From: Penelope pileata
Taxonomy: Eukaryota; Chordata; Aves; Galliformes; Cracidae
Assembly (NCBI GenBank): GCA_013396635.1
Contig: WBMW01003145.1
Span: 720,660 to 784,659 of the forward strand
Direction of reading: 5' to 3'
DNA: 64,000 nucleotides
Every line of letters starts with the position of its first letter. Within the stretch, counting starts at the first letter, position 1. The translations under genes were made by a program, and so were the position numbers. Shown here piece after piece: positions 24,718 through 35,200 of this stretch. The notes beneath the pieces are model-generated. The model had not been told where the DNA came from. It ran no database searches and saw nothing but the letters and a program-made list of their open reading frames with translations.

Positions 24718-24990
24718 AAGGTCAATGCCTTCTACCTGTTCAGGAAACTGGCTCGCGGTGGGCATCAGGTGTCTGGCGAGCTTCTCCTCGTTGCAGGCGA
24801 GCGGCGGGAGCAGGTGTGTCGAGGAGAGGAGTGGAGAAGTAGGTTCATTTCATCTGTCTTCTTAGCAAAACAGTGCTGCCTGCCTCTCTTCAGGAAAAAA
24901 AAATGAAAAAATTAAATGAAGGGAGGAGGTTGCAGAGCAGAAAATCGGTGATGTCCCAACTGGCTGGATGAGAAAAGGCAGCTTTTCTAC

Positions 24991-24998
24991 TTTGCACA
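24991..24998 (+). promoter_or_regulatory. TNRC6B: miR-19 8-mer seed match
   Basis: Second TTTGCACA, 340 nt before a miR-17-family 8-mer. Confidence 0.4.
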
Positions 24999-25071
24999 TA
25001 ACTAGGTAACAGGAAGGTACAGCTCAATCCTCTTGCCTGAAACACTGTCCCCCAGCAGCAGACATCGTAAT

Positions 25072-25077
25072 AATAAA
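25072..25077 (+). terminator. TNRC6B: AATAAA signal, TNRC6B 3'UTR
   Basis: AATAAA within TAATAATAAAAATAG, followed within 80 nt by U-rich and GU-containing sequence (GTGTTTTTGGTTGG). A plausible late polyadenylation site. Confidence 0.4.
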
Positions 25078-25165
25078 AATAGTGGCTGTGTATAGTGACG
25101 CTATTTGCAAGTTACCTATAAGTGTTTTTGGTTGGTAGTTCCGTTTTTTTGTTTTTGTTTTCTTA

Positions 25166-25173
25166 TACTTGAA
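25166..25173 (+). promoter_or_regulatory. TNRC6B: miR-26 8-mer seed match
   Basis: TACTTGAA is the 8-mer target of miR-26. A 7-mer TACTTGA also occurs near 23725. Confidence 0.35.
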
Positions 25174-25330
25174 ACAGCTTCCTTTCCTCAGCTCTCACCG
25201 TAGCTCTGGCTTCTCCCCTCCTTCTCCAGCGTGCAGTGAAGAGAGCAGGGGCAGGGCAGGGGGACGCCGAGGAGATGGCACGGGGTCCCAGCTTCCTTTC
25301 CAAAGGGTTCTCCATGGACACAGAAACTCA

Positions 25331-25338
25331 GCACTTTA
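25331..25338 (+). promoter_or_regulatory. TNRC6B: miR-17/20/93/106 8-mer seed match
   Basis: GCACTTTA is the 8-mer target of the miR-17 seed family. Confidence 0.4.
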
Positions 25339-25452
25339 GCAGGTGCTCTTGTACGGCCGGCTGCCCCCCTTCTCCTCCTTTTTCCTATATTTTTATTTTA
25401 CTTTTAGTATAGTGGTACTTAAAATCACTGGTTCACTTAAAAAGAAAAAAAA

Positions 25453-25458
25453 AATAAA
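25453..25458 (+). terminator. TNRC6B: AATAAA signal, TNRC6B 3'UTR
   Basis: AATAAA inside an A-rich run followed by AT-rich sequence. Possible late polyadenylation site. Confidence 0.35.
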
Positions 25459-25527
25459 ATGTTTAAACTCTACTAATGTACAAATAAGCTGAAATGTTGC
25501 ATTTTATGTGTATTTTTGCCATAGCAG

Positions 25528-25535
25528 GTACTGTA
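25528..25535 (+). promoter_or_regulatory. TNRC6B: miR-101 8-mer seed match
   Basis: Second GTACTGTA in the 3'UTR. Confidence 0.35.
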
Positions 25536-25553
25536 TTTCTCATGCTGGATTTA

Positions 25554-25879
25554 GAAAAAAAAGAAAAAAGAAAAAAAAAGAAAAAAAAAGAAAAAGCAAA
25601 CAAAAAGGGTGATGTTTTATTGGAGTGTGACAAGTTAAGAGTAATAAGGAATTAAGTCGTCGTCATTTCATTGAAACTGAGAGATGGTGTAATACATATA
25701 TAAGTTTTCTGAAGGTTTTTTTTTTGGGCTTTTAAACAGCTTTTTTTTTTTTATTTTATTTTTATTTTTTTGAAAGATATGATTGTATTATGTGCAACTC
25801 AGTTGCTTACATTATAACTACAAAATATTTTTGGGTTCCTGGAAAAAAGAAAAAAAAAAAGAAAAAAAAAGAAAAAAGA
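25554..25879 (+). repeat. A-rich and T-rich low-complexity cluster
   Basis: A(n)G tracts at 25554-25595 and 25843-25879 flank T-rich tracts at 25717-25726 and 25740-25772. The opposite composition could let the RNA fold back near the gene end. Confidence 0.7.
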
Positions 25880-25881
25880 CT

Positions 25882-25887
25882 AATAAA
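25882..25887 (+). terminator. TNRC6B: Distal AATAAA signal, likely end of TNRC6B
   Basis: AATAAA followed by a GU-containing stretch (TGTGTTTGGCTGC) just before composition changes to the ADSL CpG island. This is the last signal before the next gene, so cleavage is expected near 25900-25915. Confidence 0.6.
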
Positions 25888-25961
25888 TGTGTTTGGCTGC
25901 TAAGCATTTAATCCTCTGCCTTTCCGCGCGTTTTCTTTGCTCTCCGCGCCCTGGCCTCCGC

Positions 25962-25975
25962 CCGCAAGGGGGCGC
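25962..25975 (+). promoter_or_regulatory. CTCF-like core motif
   Basis: CCGCAAGGGGGCGC matches the CTCF core (CCACNAGGGGGCGC type) at most positions, with a G at core position 3 and an A at position 5. It sits between the end of TNRC6B and the start of ADSL. Confidence 0.4.
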
Positions 25976-26080
25976 CGCCTCCTTCGCGTGCCCACCCACC
26001 CGCAGCGCTGGGGGCGGGGCTTCTCACCCTTTATCCCCGCGCTGCCGGCGGCGCGCGGCCCCGCTTGCCCCTCCGCCGTC

Positions 26081-26236
26081 ATGGCGACCCCGTGCGCCGA
26101 GGAGGACCCGCTGGCCCGCTACCGCTCTCCGCTGGTGTCGCGCTACGCCAGCGCCGAGATGGGCTTCAACTTCAGCGAGAGGAAGAAATTCAGCACCTGG
26201 CGCCGGCTCTGGCTCTACCTCGCCCAGGCCGAGAAG
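26081..26236 (+). CDS. ADSL: ADSL coding exon 1
   Basis: 52 codons from ATG to the GTAACG donor: [20 protein letters not shown], then [20 protein letters not shown], ending YLAQAEK. GC-rich codon use reflects its position in the CpG island. Confidence 0.96.
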
Positions 26237-29200
26237 GTAACGGCGCCGCGGCCGCTGACGGGGGGGCGCTGAGGGGAGAGGCGCAGGCTGGGCCTTGGGG
26301 TTGTGAGAGCGCTGCTGGGGCCTCGCGCTGCGCTGAGCGGGGAGCGGGGGAAGTGACTTCCCGCAGCCCCGCGCCTCGTCCAACAGAAAAAAATAACAAA
26401 AAGGGGTGGGGAAGGGGGTGGGGGAGTGCGAGGCCGGCGGTGTGCAGCGCAGTGTGTCCGGTCCGCGGCAAATGGCCCGCCCGCCCCGTGCCCGCCGCTC
26501 CGGGCCCCGCTGGGACAGCGGCGGTGGAAGAGCTGCGCTCAGCGGCTCTGCGGGCTTTGCCCCCTGCGTCCTAGACGCGTCGCCTCCCTGTCACAAACTG
26601 GCAGCACAAAGGTGGGTACCAGCTCGGCCGTGAGGAAATGGAGACCGTGAGCATGGCCGTGTGACTGCTGGCTGCCATCACAGAATCGCATCCCGAGTTG
26701 GAAGGGACCCACGAGGACCGTCAGATCCAACCCCTGGCTCCACACAGGGCCACCCAAAATCAAACCCCGTGTCCGAGAGCGTTGTCCAGACGCTCCCTGA
26801 GCGCCAGCGGCTCAGGGCTGTGACCACTGCCCTGGGCAGCCTGTTCCGTGCCCACCGCCCTCTGGCAAGGAACCTTTCCTAACACCCAACCTGCTATGGC
26901 AGCAGTCTCTACGGAGTCAACGTTTTTAAAAGGTGGTTTAAGTTGAGCCTTTTTGCCTTGAATTTGGTCCCAATTAGGGGCACGTGTAGTGCTAGTTGTT
27001 ACTTCCTTGTTGAGACACAGAGGTGCCAGCCTGGCTCTTAGTAACTCTGTTGGCATACCTTGAGGGAAAAATCCGTATCAGGGTTGTAATAGTGAAAATG
27101 CTGTAATATGTTCCAGAAAATAAAGGAAACACAAGAATGTTGACTTCTGGCAGGAGAGCTCTCAGGCCCGATAGCTGCCTGTTTGAGAGCACAGCTGTCG
27201 TTAGGAGGTGGTGCAGGCACTGGGTGAAGCTGTTAGTGTTGGCCTAAGGGCAGAGAAACGCTGTGCTGGTGAACACACGAGCAGTGCCTGGTGCTGTTGG
27301 TACCCTCCTCCTGCTGCAGCCTCGACAGTGGCATGCTGCACCAAGGGCGATGTTTTAGCAGCTGAAGGTGTTATTACACAGCTGCGTTAGAGGAGCCTCC
27401 CGCTGGAGCACCCCCTGCTGCATATTGCTGCGGTTGAGAGGGGTCATTTCAATTCCAGCAGATAATCATCACCTTTTCTGCTGTTAGACAATGAAGTCCC
27501 TCGCATGACTTACCCAGCAGGAGGAAGCAAGCTGCTGAAAGAACCAATGTGAGACTTCTCGGTGTCTGCTCCCAAGCCCTGGGCTTGAGGTTCCCCTCCG
27601 TCTCCTGACCCTGGCTTTGCCTCCCATTGCCACCAGAGCTTTGTTCCCACAAAGCCGAGGCTGATCACGTAGCTTCTTGAGCACCCTCTTCAAGGTGGGA
27701 GGAGAGATGCCGCTATTTTTATCTGTCTCCTCGTTCTGGAGGAGCTTGTCTTGTGATGTCAGTTCTGGACTGAGAGCCAGCTGCTCTCTGCACCTGTTAG
27801 CTCTGTCAGTGCAGTTGGTGATAGAGATAATCATAAGTGATTCCTGAGGTTCTTTATTAAAGACGCCTGGTGTTTCTTTCTGTGTATACTAAAACAAGTA
27901 ATACCGCAATGAATGAACTAAGGGCAGTTTGTACTCCTGTCACTATCCTCGCTATCTTTCAAGCCCTTTGTGTCCTGTGCCTCCAGTCATGCTAGCAGCC
28001 TGTTTGCAGTGAATCAGAACATTAGGAAGATCGAAACATAAGTTTTCTAAAACTTGCAGGGAAGTAGCAAAAGAGGGAAATGCATGGAGCTCCTCATTCC
28101 CGCAGTCATCCCACAGCATCAAACTGACCAGTGAAGTGTTTTGCACATGTGGAATGTGAATTTTTTCTCTCCCAAGCATAAGCACTTCTAGTTGCTCTCA
28201 ATCCTATTGATTTCCTTTTCCTGAAATTTGCTTCTCAGAGTATTTTTCTGTCGTGTTCTTGGTTAGATGCGCAGTCCAGCGTTCTCCTTCTGTTTGCAGG
28301 AGGCATTCCATCTCAGCTGCCTGCTTTGCTCTCCTCTAGCAGTAGGGGTGAATGAACAGTCAGAGCTGTTACAACAGCACCCTCAGAGGAATCACACCTC
28401 AGAAGTACAACGCAGAGCGCGCATCGCTGACCTCTGGTACTTCAGAGAAACCCTATGCTCTCTATGCCCTTGGTTAGTTTTTTTGCTTAGTTTTCTTAGG
28501 TGGACAGATTTGAAGGCCATTTGATTGCTTTCTCCCTGAGGCACTGTCAATATTGGCAAAAAGTCAGAGGGAGGAGGCCTCACGTGACATTTGTAGATAC
28601 ATGAGGACAGTATTTGCCTTGGCAGTGCTATTCCTATGACAAGTAGCCCCTTTTCCAAACTTTTTCTTTCCTCTGTATGGCTGCCAGTGAGTACATACTG
28701 TGGTCAGCTTTTCAGAACAGCTGATGAGGGCTGTGGAGATGTATCTGCTTTACTTGCTGTTATAGTTTCAGATTCCACATGTGCAAACATTTTATTAGTC
28801 GGCTTGATTCTGAGCAGAACCAGCTTTTGAAATGCTTTGTATCATTAAAGCTTCCTGGCTGGTGAATTGCAATCACTAATGTGCAAGATAGCAGCATTTT
28901 AATACAGAAAAGGCAGTAGAGCTAAGTTCGTTGTGAGGCTTGTAAACTCACTGTATTAGGAAAAGACATTTTTCTCAGCTTAATTAGCTTGTGCAAGTGT
29001 AGGACTGTGCAAAATTTATACCTGTGCATAATTCTGCAGTTTAATATCTTACTCTGTTTTTAAAACAGTTTGCAAAAAAGCTTAGCAAATATTTTGCTAG
29101 GAGCATTTGTCTCCTGCTTCCAGCTCAGATAGTTGATTTTCCCAGTTTCAGGCTGAGATGAAGAATTTTAGGACTTTTGGGAAGGTACGGACAACCTTTG

Positions 29201-32200
29201 CTTTCTGTATGTTCTAAGCCTGCTGCTTGCTGTTATTTTGGTACTTAGTTGTGGTCCAAAGAGTTTACCCAAATGGTAAATTTCATTAAAAGAAATTAAA
29301 GCTTTGCTATTTTTTATCTCTTTTCCCCACGTGTTTGATTTTCGTAGTTGTCGCAGGATGTTCAGTGGTTGAGAAGTGTATGAAGCCCAAGACGAACATC
29401 TAAGCATGAACATTGTCCTCTTGGAAGAGGCTGGAGAACCCTAGCATGAAGCAGCATTTGCTGTTAGAACTTTTGACCGTGCCCATTTGCCCTGCTTCCA
29501 TGAGATGTCATATGGGAGTGAATTATCTAAACAACTTCTGTCTCAAACTTGAGTTGTCTCTTAAAGACAAAGTTCTTTTTCCCCTTGCAGTCACTTGGGC
29601 TTCCCATCACAGACGAGCAGATAAAGGAGATGGAAGCAAATCTGGACAACATTGACTTCAAGATGGCGGCGGAAGAAGAGAAGAAGCTGCGCCACGATGT
29701 GATGGCACACGTTCACACCTTTGCCCACTGCTGTCCGAAAGCTGCAGCCATCATTCACCTTGGAGCAACTTCCTGTTACGTAGGGGATAACACGGTAATG
29801 TAATTTATATTTTCTGTGTCCTGCCTGCAAAGCTGTGTAAGACAAAGTTAGTTTTACTGTTGAACTTGATTACCCTTTTTCCTAGGTATCCTAGGAAGGC
29901 AAGCTCCTCTTGTGGCTTCTCCCTTTGGATATGAAGCAAGATCTGTCTGCAAATTTACTGTTCCCTAAGCTCTGTTTGCGCGTTAAATATTCAAGGAGAT
30001 AAGACATTCACAGTCGTAAGAGTTGGAATGTATGCAGAAACGTGCAAACTGTCAGTTACACCACTGGGACAACAGTTCACTGGCCTACAAAATAAGTCCG
30101 CTTTTGATATACGCAGCCCGTGAGCTTTCAGTTGTTGCTTGGAACACCTGTATTGATTTAGGGTAGATAAAGCTTTTCAACAGAATGGATAAATTGTGTT
30201 GAGTAAAGAAAGTGTCCCCATTCTACAGAACTGTCAAATGTTTGTGAAAAACCTGTCTAAAACTGAGTCCAACCTAAAGCCTCTGTGCATTGCTGTTCCT
30301 GATATCCAAGTCATTGCAACTTCCAGCCCTCTTTTGTCATAGAGGAAGCTGTCACGTGCTTATTTTTACCTTATTCCTTTGCAAATCTCTTTGCCTTTCA
30401 GCTAGTACCACTGTTCTTGGATCATTTAGCACCTATCTGTACTCGAGTCTGAAAAGGAGAAAGGCAGGACTGATGCATGATCCTACAGTAACCTCTGTTT
30501 TCTGCTTTGATTCAGTGTCACATCCTCCAAATAACCGTTTATGCCCAGTTAGTAGAAATAAGTCTTCTACTGCCCACTATGACCTTCTGTGGATTAGTAC
30601 AGTAGAAGCAATGATGGATCCAGCATTTTTGTCATAAACAAGTTCCTTGCCTTGTGCAGTTAGAGGAATAAAAGCAGAAATGTCATTGTAAGAAGAAACC
30701 TTTCGAGCAGGCAAGGCATTTTAATCACCTGTCTCCTCTCTGAGGGAAGCCATTACGTCTGGTCCTTCTCATTGCATGCATGGTTGGCAGACATGGCCCG
30801 AATTTCCTTTCTTTGCTTCTTTCAGGATCTGATTGTCCTCCGTGATGGCTTTAACCTGCTGCTACCCAAGGTGAGAGGGTGATTACATGCTGCCTCGGAA
30901 GCGGGCAGCGCTGAAGTCCTGTGGATAGCATTTGTTTAGCCTGGATTTTCTTAGCCCTTGCTGGGGAGCTAGGAGGAGCCATCTGCTTGGGTTATGTGCA
31001 AGCAAGTGAACAGTTGTCTTCCTTCTCTTTCTCAAGTCTTTCCCCTAAGCCTCTTTGCTCATCATGGGAATTAAAAGCAGCTGTTGTTAGGTACTAGCAG
31101 TCTGTATGGGCCACAGGTACTACTTTCAGAACACAGCTGTATTGCTTTCGAGGTGAGATTAGGCAGCCCTGTAACTATCTTACTAGGAGTGTGTCAACAA
31201 TAAAGAAGCTGTTTAATATTATTTCCTCAGTTCAAATGTAGAGGCAGTGTAGCTGGCCTGAATGCCTTGGCACCCAATTTTCCCTGGATTGTAAATATGT
31301 CAGTTACACCCCAAGCAGCTTTATTTCTGACCAGTTCCAGGAATAAAGAAAATACTCAGGGGTAAACTGGCTGAGTTTCTTAGCAAATAGAAATTGTTTG
31401 TGTGCACTGAAAATACGAAGCACACCATGTTCTGCAGTTAGAGATATTAAAGGACTGCATGCTTGTTTCCCTCCCCCTTTTCTCACAACAATATTGTGCT
31501 TAAGCATGCCAGCTTTTTTTTTTTTTTTTTTTTTCCTTTTCTCATTCTGCCTCTTTTCCACCCTCCCTGCATCCGCCAGCTTGCAAGGGTGATCAGCCGG
31601 CTGGCCGACTTTGCTGAGACACACGCTGACCTGCCTACCTTGGGCTTCACTCACTACCAGTAAGTAGACATCAGCCTCTGCTTCCATTTTGTTGGCTGTG
31701 CTTTGGATAAACTGACCTGCTACTGCTTTTTCTTTCTCCATTCTTTTTCCCATCTCTGTCCTGCGGCAGCTGGCACTGCTGGACATCATTAAGACATCGG
31801 TGGTGGTTCAAAAAAGGAATTATGTGCCTGTCTCCAGCCTTGTGTCAGGAAATTGAGCTGTTGCTTTGAATAGCTCTCAGCAGTTGTTTTAACAGCATCA
31901 TAAGGAACTTGCTAACACAGGTGTAAACTCTGGGTTGTTTCAGAGAGTGTGATTGTGAGTTGCAGTAAGCCTGTCAGATATTCTTAATGCTCATTTTCCC
32001 ATCCGTTAAGTTGTTTTCAGTTGCAGCTTAGAAAGATTTGTTACTGGCAGGAAACCACAGCTACTCAGTCTGTTAAAGCTTTCTTCTCAAGTGATGATTA
32101 GAAAATCTCTCAGTTTTCATACATCCGAATGTGGATCCCTGGGAAACATCAGGGAGAATTTCCCATTTAATGGGACAATGACACTTTCTGTCTCTGGAAA

Positions 32201-35200
32201 ACTGCACTTTTTGTGCAACACTGCTGGCATTGACTGCTTGTAGGCAGGCTCCTGAGTTTTGTACATCAAGCTTTGGACCAGCCTGTTGTTGGAGGAGGTA
32301 ATTAATCTGCTACTTCATGAAGACCGTTTGCTTTCAGAGGCTTTAAACCTCTGGATTTTCTGCCCTGGTGATAGGCAAGAGCAGACTCGTGGAAATTAAG
32401 CTCAGATTGTGTCAGAATCAACGTCTGTTACTTTAAAATTATTCGTGAAGGAGAGTGATAGCATCAGGTCAGGTCTCTGGTTAATGGTCTTGCTGTATGT
32501 CCCATGTTGTTCAGTCAGCTCCAGTCCTTGGTCCCTCTCCATCTAAAGCTTTTCAGAGTATTCTCTGGTCTCTGTTTCGTCCTGAGTTTTGGAAAGAATG
32601 CAAAGGAGTATTCAGGAAGTATATGCAAGGCAAGTCCTACTAGTGAAAACCAAGTGAAAAAGCAGCAAGTACCTTGACTTTATCTGTGTACTGTGTCAGC
32701 AGGGCCCCCTCCTCTGTTCAGAGTTGGTCCATGTTTTCCCTAGCCTGCCTTTTGCTGCTTACATACTTGCAGAGGCCTTTCTTGTTGCCTTTCACACCCC
32801 ACAGCAGATTCAACTTCAGGTAGGCTTTGGCTTTCCTAACCCCATCCCTGTACCGTCTGTGTTCCTTCTGGGTCACCTGTCCCACCTCTTGTCTGCTTTC
32901 TGTGCCTGAGCTTAGAGCACCTTGGTCACGTGTGAAGTCTTTAAAACAGTAGAGGCATTGTCTTTGAAGTTCATTTTGATCATTTGGAATATTTCAACTT
33001 CTCTGCTCAGTATCAGACCCACATTTTCTCCTCACAGTGAGTTTGAATCTTGCAGATAGTTATTTCAAGGCAGAGGCTGTACAAAAGATGTTGGGTAGCA
33101 GTGCAGCTGAGAATTCCATGCTGGGGAGCTATGCAGCAGCAGGCTGCCCTCTGTGTCCTGGACACAGAGCAAGGAGGGCGTGCAGCAGAGGTGTTCACTG
33201 ATCCTTCCTCTCCAACCCTCTGCTTTCTCCTGCCTGGCTGGGCCCCTAGGGGGTGCCATCCGCCAGCAGAACCGCTCCTGCTGAACTGGCTGCTGGCTCT
33301 GGGCAATTGTGACTGGGGAGCAGAAATAAGGAGCCTGGGGAGTGGACCTGTCGTGTCACATAATGTGTGCTGACTGAGGCTTTTCTGTTTTGCAGAGTTC
33401 TGGAAAAAGTCTATAAATCAGTTTTTTCTGAAGAGAACATTTTTATCTTCCAGCAATGTTTACTGATGATATATATGTGCCAGATCTTCTTAACTCCTGC
33501 TCTGATGAGTCAGAGAGGTCTGAACAGTAGACTCATCAGCTGAGTATGGTCCTTTTGGAGCTGCTGTGTAAATCATAAAGGAGTTGTGTTCTGTTCTTGG
33601 TTGTTTTCAGACCTGCACAACTCACCACTGTGGGGAAACGCTGCTGCCTGTGGATCCAGGACTTGTGCATGGACCTGCGGAACCTGGAGCGGGCTCGGGA
33701 CGACCTGCGCTTTCGGGGCGTGAAAGGCACCACTGGCACTCAAGCCAGCTTCTTGCAGCTCTTTGAGGGAGACCACAGTAAAGTAAGTCAGAAAAGCCAG
33801 AGAGCAGACTTGCAGCCTTGAAATGTTCTTCCCTATGGAGTGCTTATCTGTTTGGAGGAGCATGGAGATTCTGACATCAAATCCTTCTTGAGTCACTGCA
33901 TACTGAGGTCCGTTTGTTTTGTGTTTTTTTCCCTCTCCCTGAGGTTGAAGAGCTGGACAGATTAGTGACTGCAAAGGCAGGATTTAAGCGGTATGTAACA
34001 AGAATGCATAATAACCTGAATTTGGTGTTAACAAAGTCTGACTCTTGCTTTCCATGTTGACTCAGATTCCACTGGCTGCCAAACTGACATCCGTGCTGCT
34101 GTTGGTTTCACCTCCCCTTGTGATCTTCCATTCCCACATTCTCTGGAGGAAACTCCATCTCCTAAACAGGCCGCTTCTTCAAAGCACAGCTGTCCATTTT
34201 TCCTCTGCTTTGCTCTTTCTCCTTGTGCATGCTGCCCCAAGAAACTGACAGCCTGAATCCAAACGTATCATCATCAGGGCAAAATGACAGTGTTGTCATC
34301 TGCTTCAAGAGCTATTGTCACTCTTTGCTCAAAGTCTTGTAAGTAGTAAAGTCTGGAGCACTCAACTTCTGTGCCTGTTTCTAGATCTTACATGGTCACG
34401 GGGCAGACCTATAGTCGCAAGGTGGATATTGAAGTTCTCTCTGTACTGGCCAGTCTGGGAGCATCTGTTCACAAGGTGAGCACCCTCTGTGTATGCAGCA
34501 GGAAGGACAAGAGAAGGTGCTTGTGGTGCTGAATGCTTTCCCTGGGAAATGTTAATTGGTATTTGTTGTTCAGCTGTTCTTTGTGATCATGTAAGTTCAC
34601 CACTGAGCACGTACTTAGGTATCAAACCTCAAAGATCTTAAAGACCAGAGGTGGAGAAAAAAAAAAAAAAAAAAAAAAAACAAGTTTACTGAGAAGACTC
34701 CAAGATGTGTTAACAAATCCCACACCAGATATTAGTCTAATCTGTGCTAAACTGATCTGAATAAATGGCTTTCCCAGGCTACATGAGTTTTTAAATTTCA
34801 CTATTTGCTCTGCATTAATTACTTTTCTGATAAGGGTGTTATCCTGGCTGTCCATGTGGATTCTTTTCAAAGATTTATCTCAGTTCCTTCCCTTGTCCTC
34901 CTCTTGGGCTAAAGTGATCTGTGGTGTTTTCTTCTGGTTTAGTTTTGTAAGCTGTCTGGTTCAGTGAGTGCACATTATCTGTATTTGCAAATCACTGTAC
35001 TTTTGTTACGCCTTTTCAGTGTTTCTTCCTGGTATTTTTACCATTCCCTGCAAACATTTGCCCTTCTTGGAGTCCTGTTGTATTCTAATACGGTGGACAC
35101 CCTTTTTTACTTACACTTTCTTGACTTTGGGATTTTTAGTACAAGAAGTATGACTGTAGTGTCCATTTTTTTTTTCTCAAATTTTTCACTGTCTCCTCAT

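Larger units (their letters stand above)
12011..25905 (+). other. TNRC6B: TNRC6B 3'UTR (inferred, about 13.9 kb including a gap)
   Basis: No conserved open frame follows the stop, and the next promoter is at about 25.92 kb. The region is AU-rich, has many A and U homopolymers and GU microsatellites (about 13209-13255, 14745-14780, 16840-16852, 21178-21192), and carries several AATAAA signals. From memory the human TNRC6B mRNA also has a 3'UTR above 10 kb, so I read the whole stretch as UTR with alternative polyadenylation. No transcript data are available here to confirm continuity. Confidence 0.75.
25920..26580 (+). promoter_or_regulatory. ADSL: ADSL CpG-island promoter
   Basis: Abrupt switch from AT-rich UTR to GC- and CpG-rich DNA. 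Contains an E2F-like TTTCCGCG (25921-25928), a CTCF-like core (25962-25975) and a GC box GGGGCGGGGC (26011-26020), with no TATA box. Transcription probably starts between about 25950 and 26060. The island extends into intron 1. Confidence 0.85.

Noticed and set aside
26065..26574. 169-codon frame overlapping ADSL exon 1
   Set aside because: Different frame from the clear ADSL protein, extends into intron 1 and is Ala/Arg/Pro-rich as expected from a CpG island.
31304..31789. 161-codon minus-strand frame opposite ADSL exon 4
   Set aside because: Runs through the T21 tract as poly-Lys and over a coding exon on the other strand; a shadow frame.
34657..34680. A24 tract as the tail of a retrogene or SINE
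   Set aside because: No SINE body, coding remnant or flanking target-site duplication is visible.
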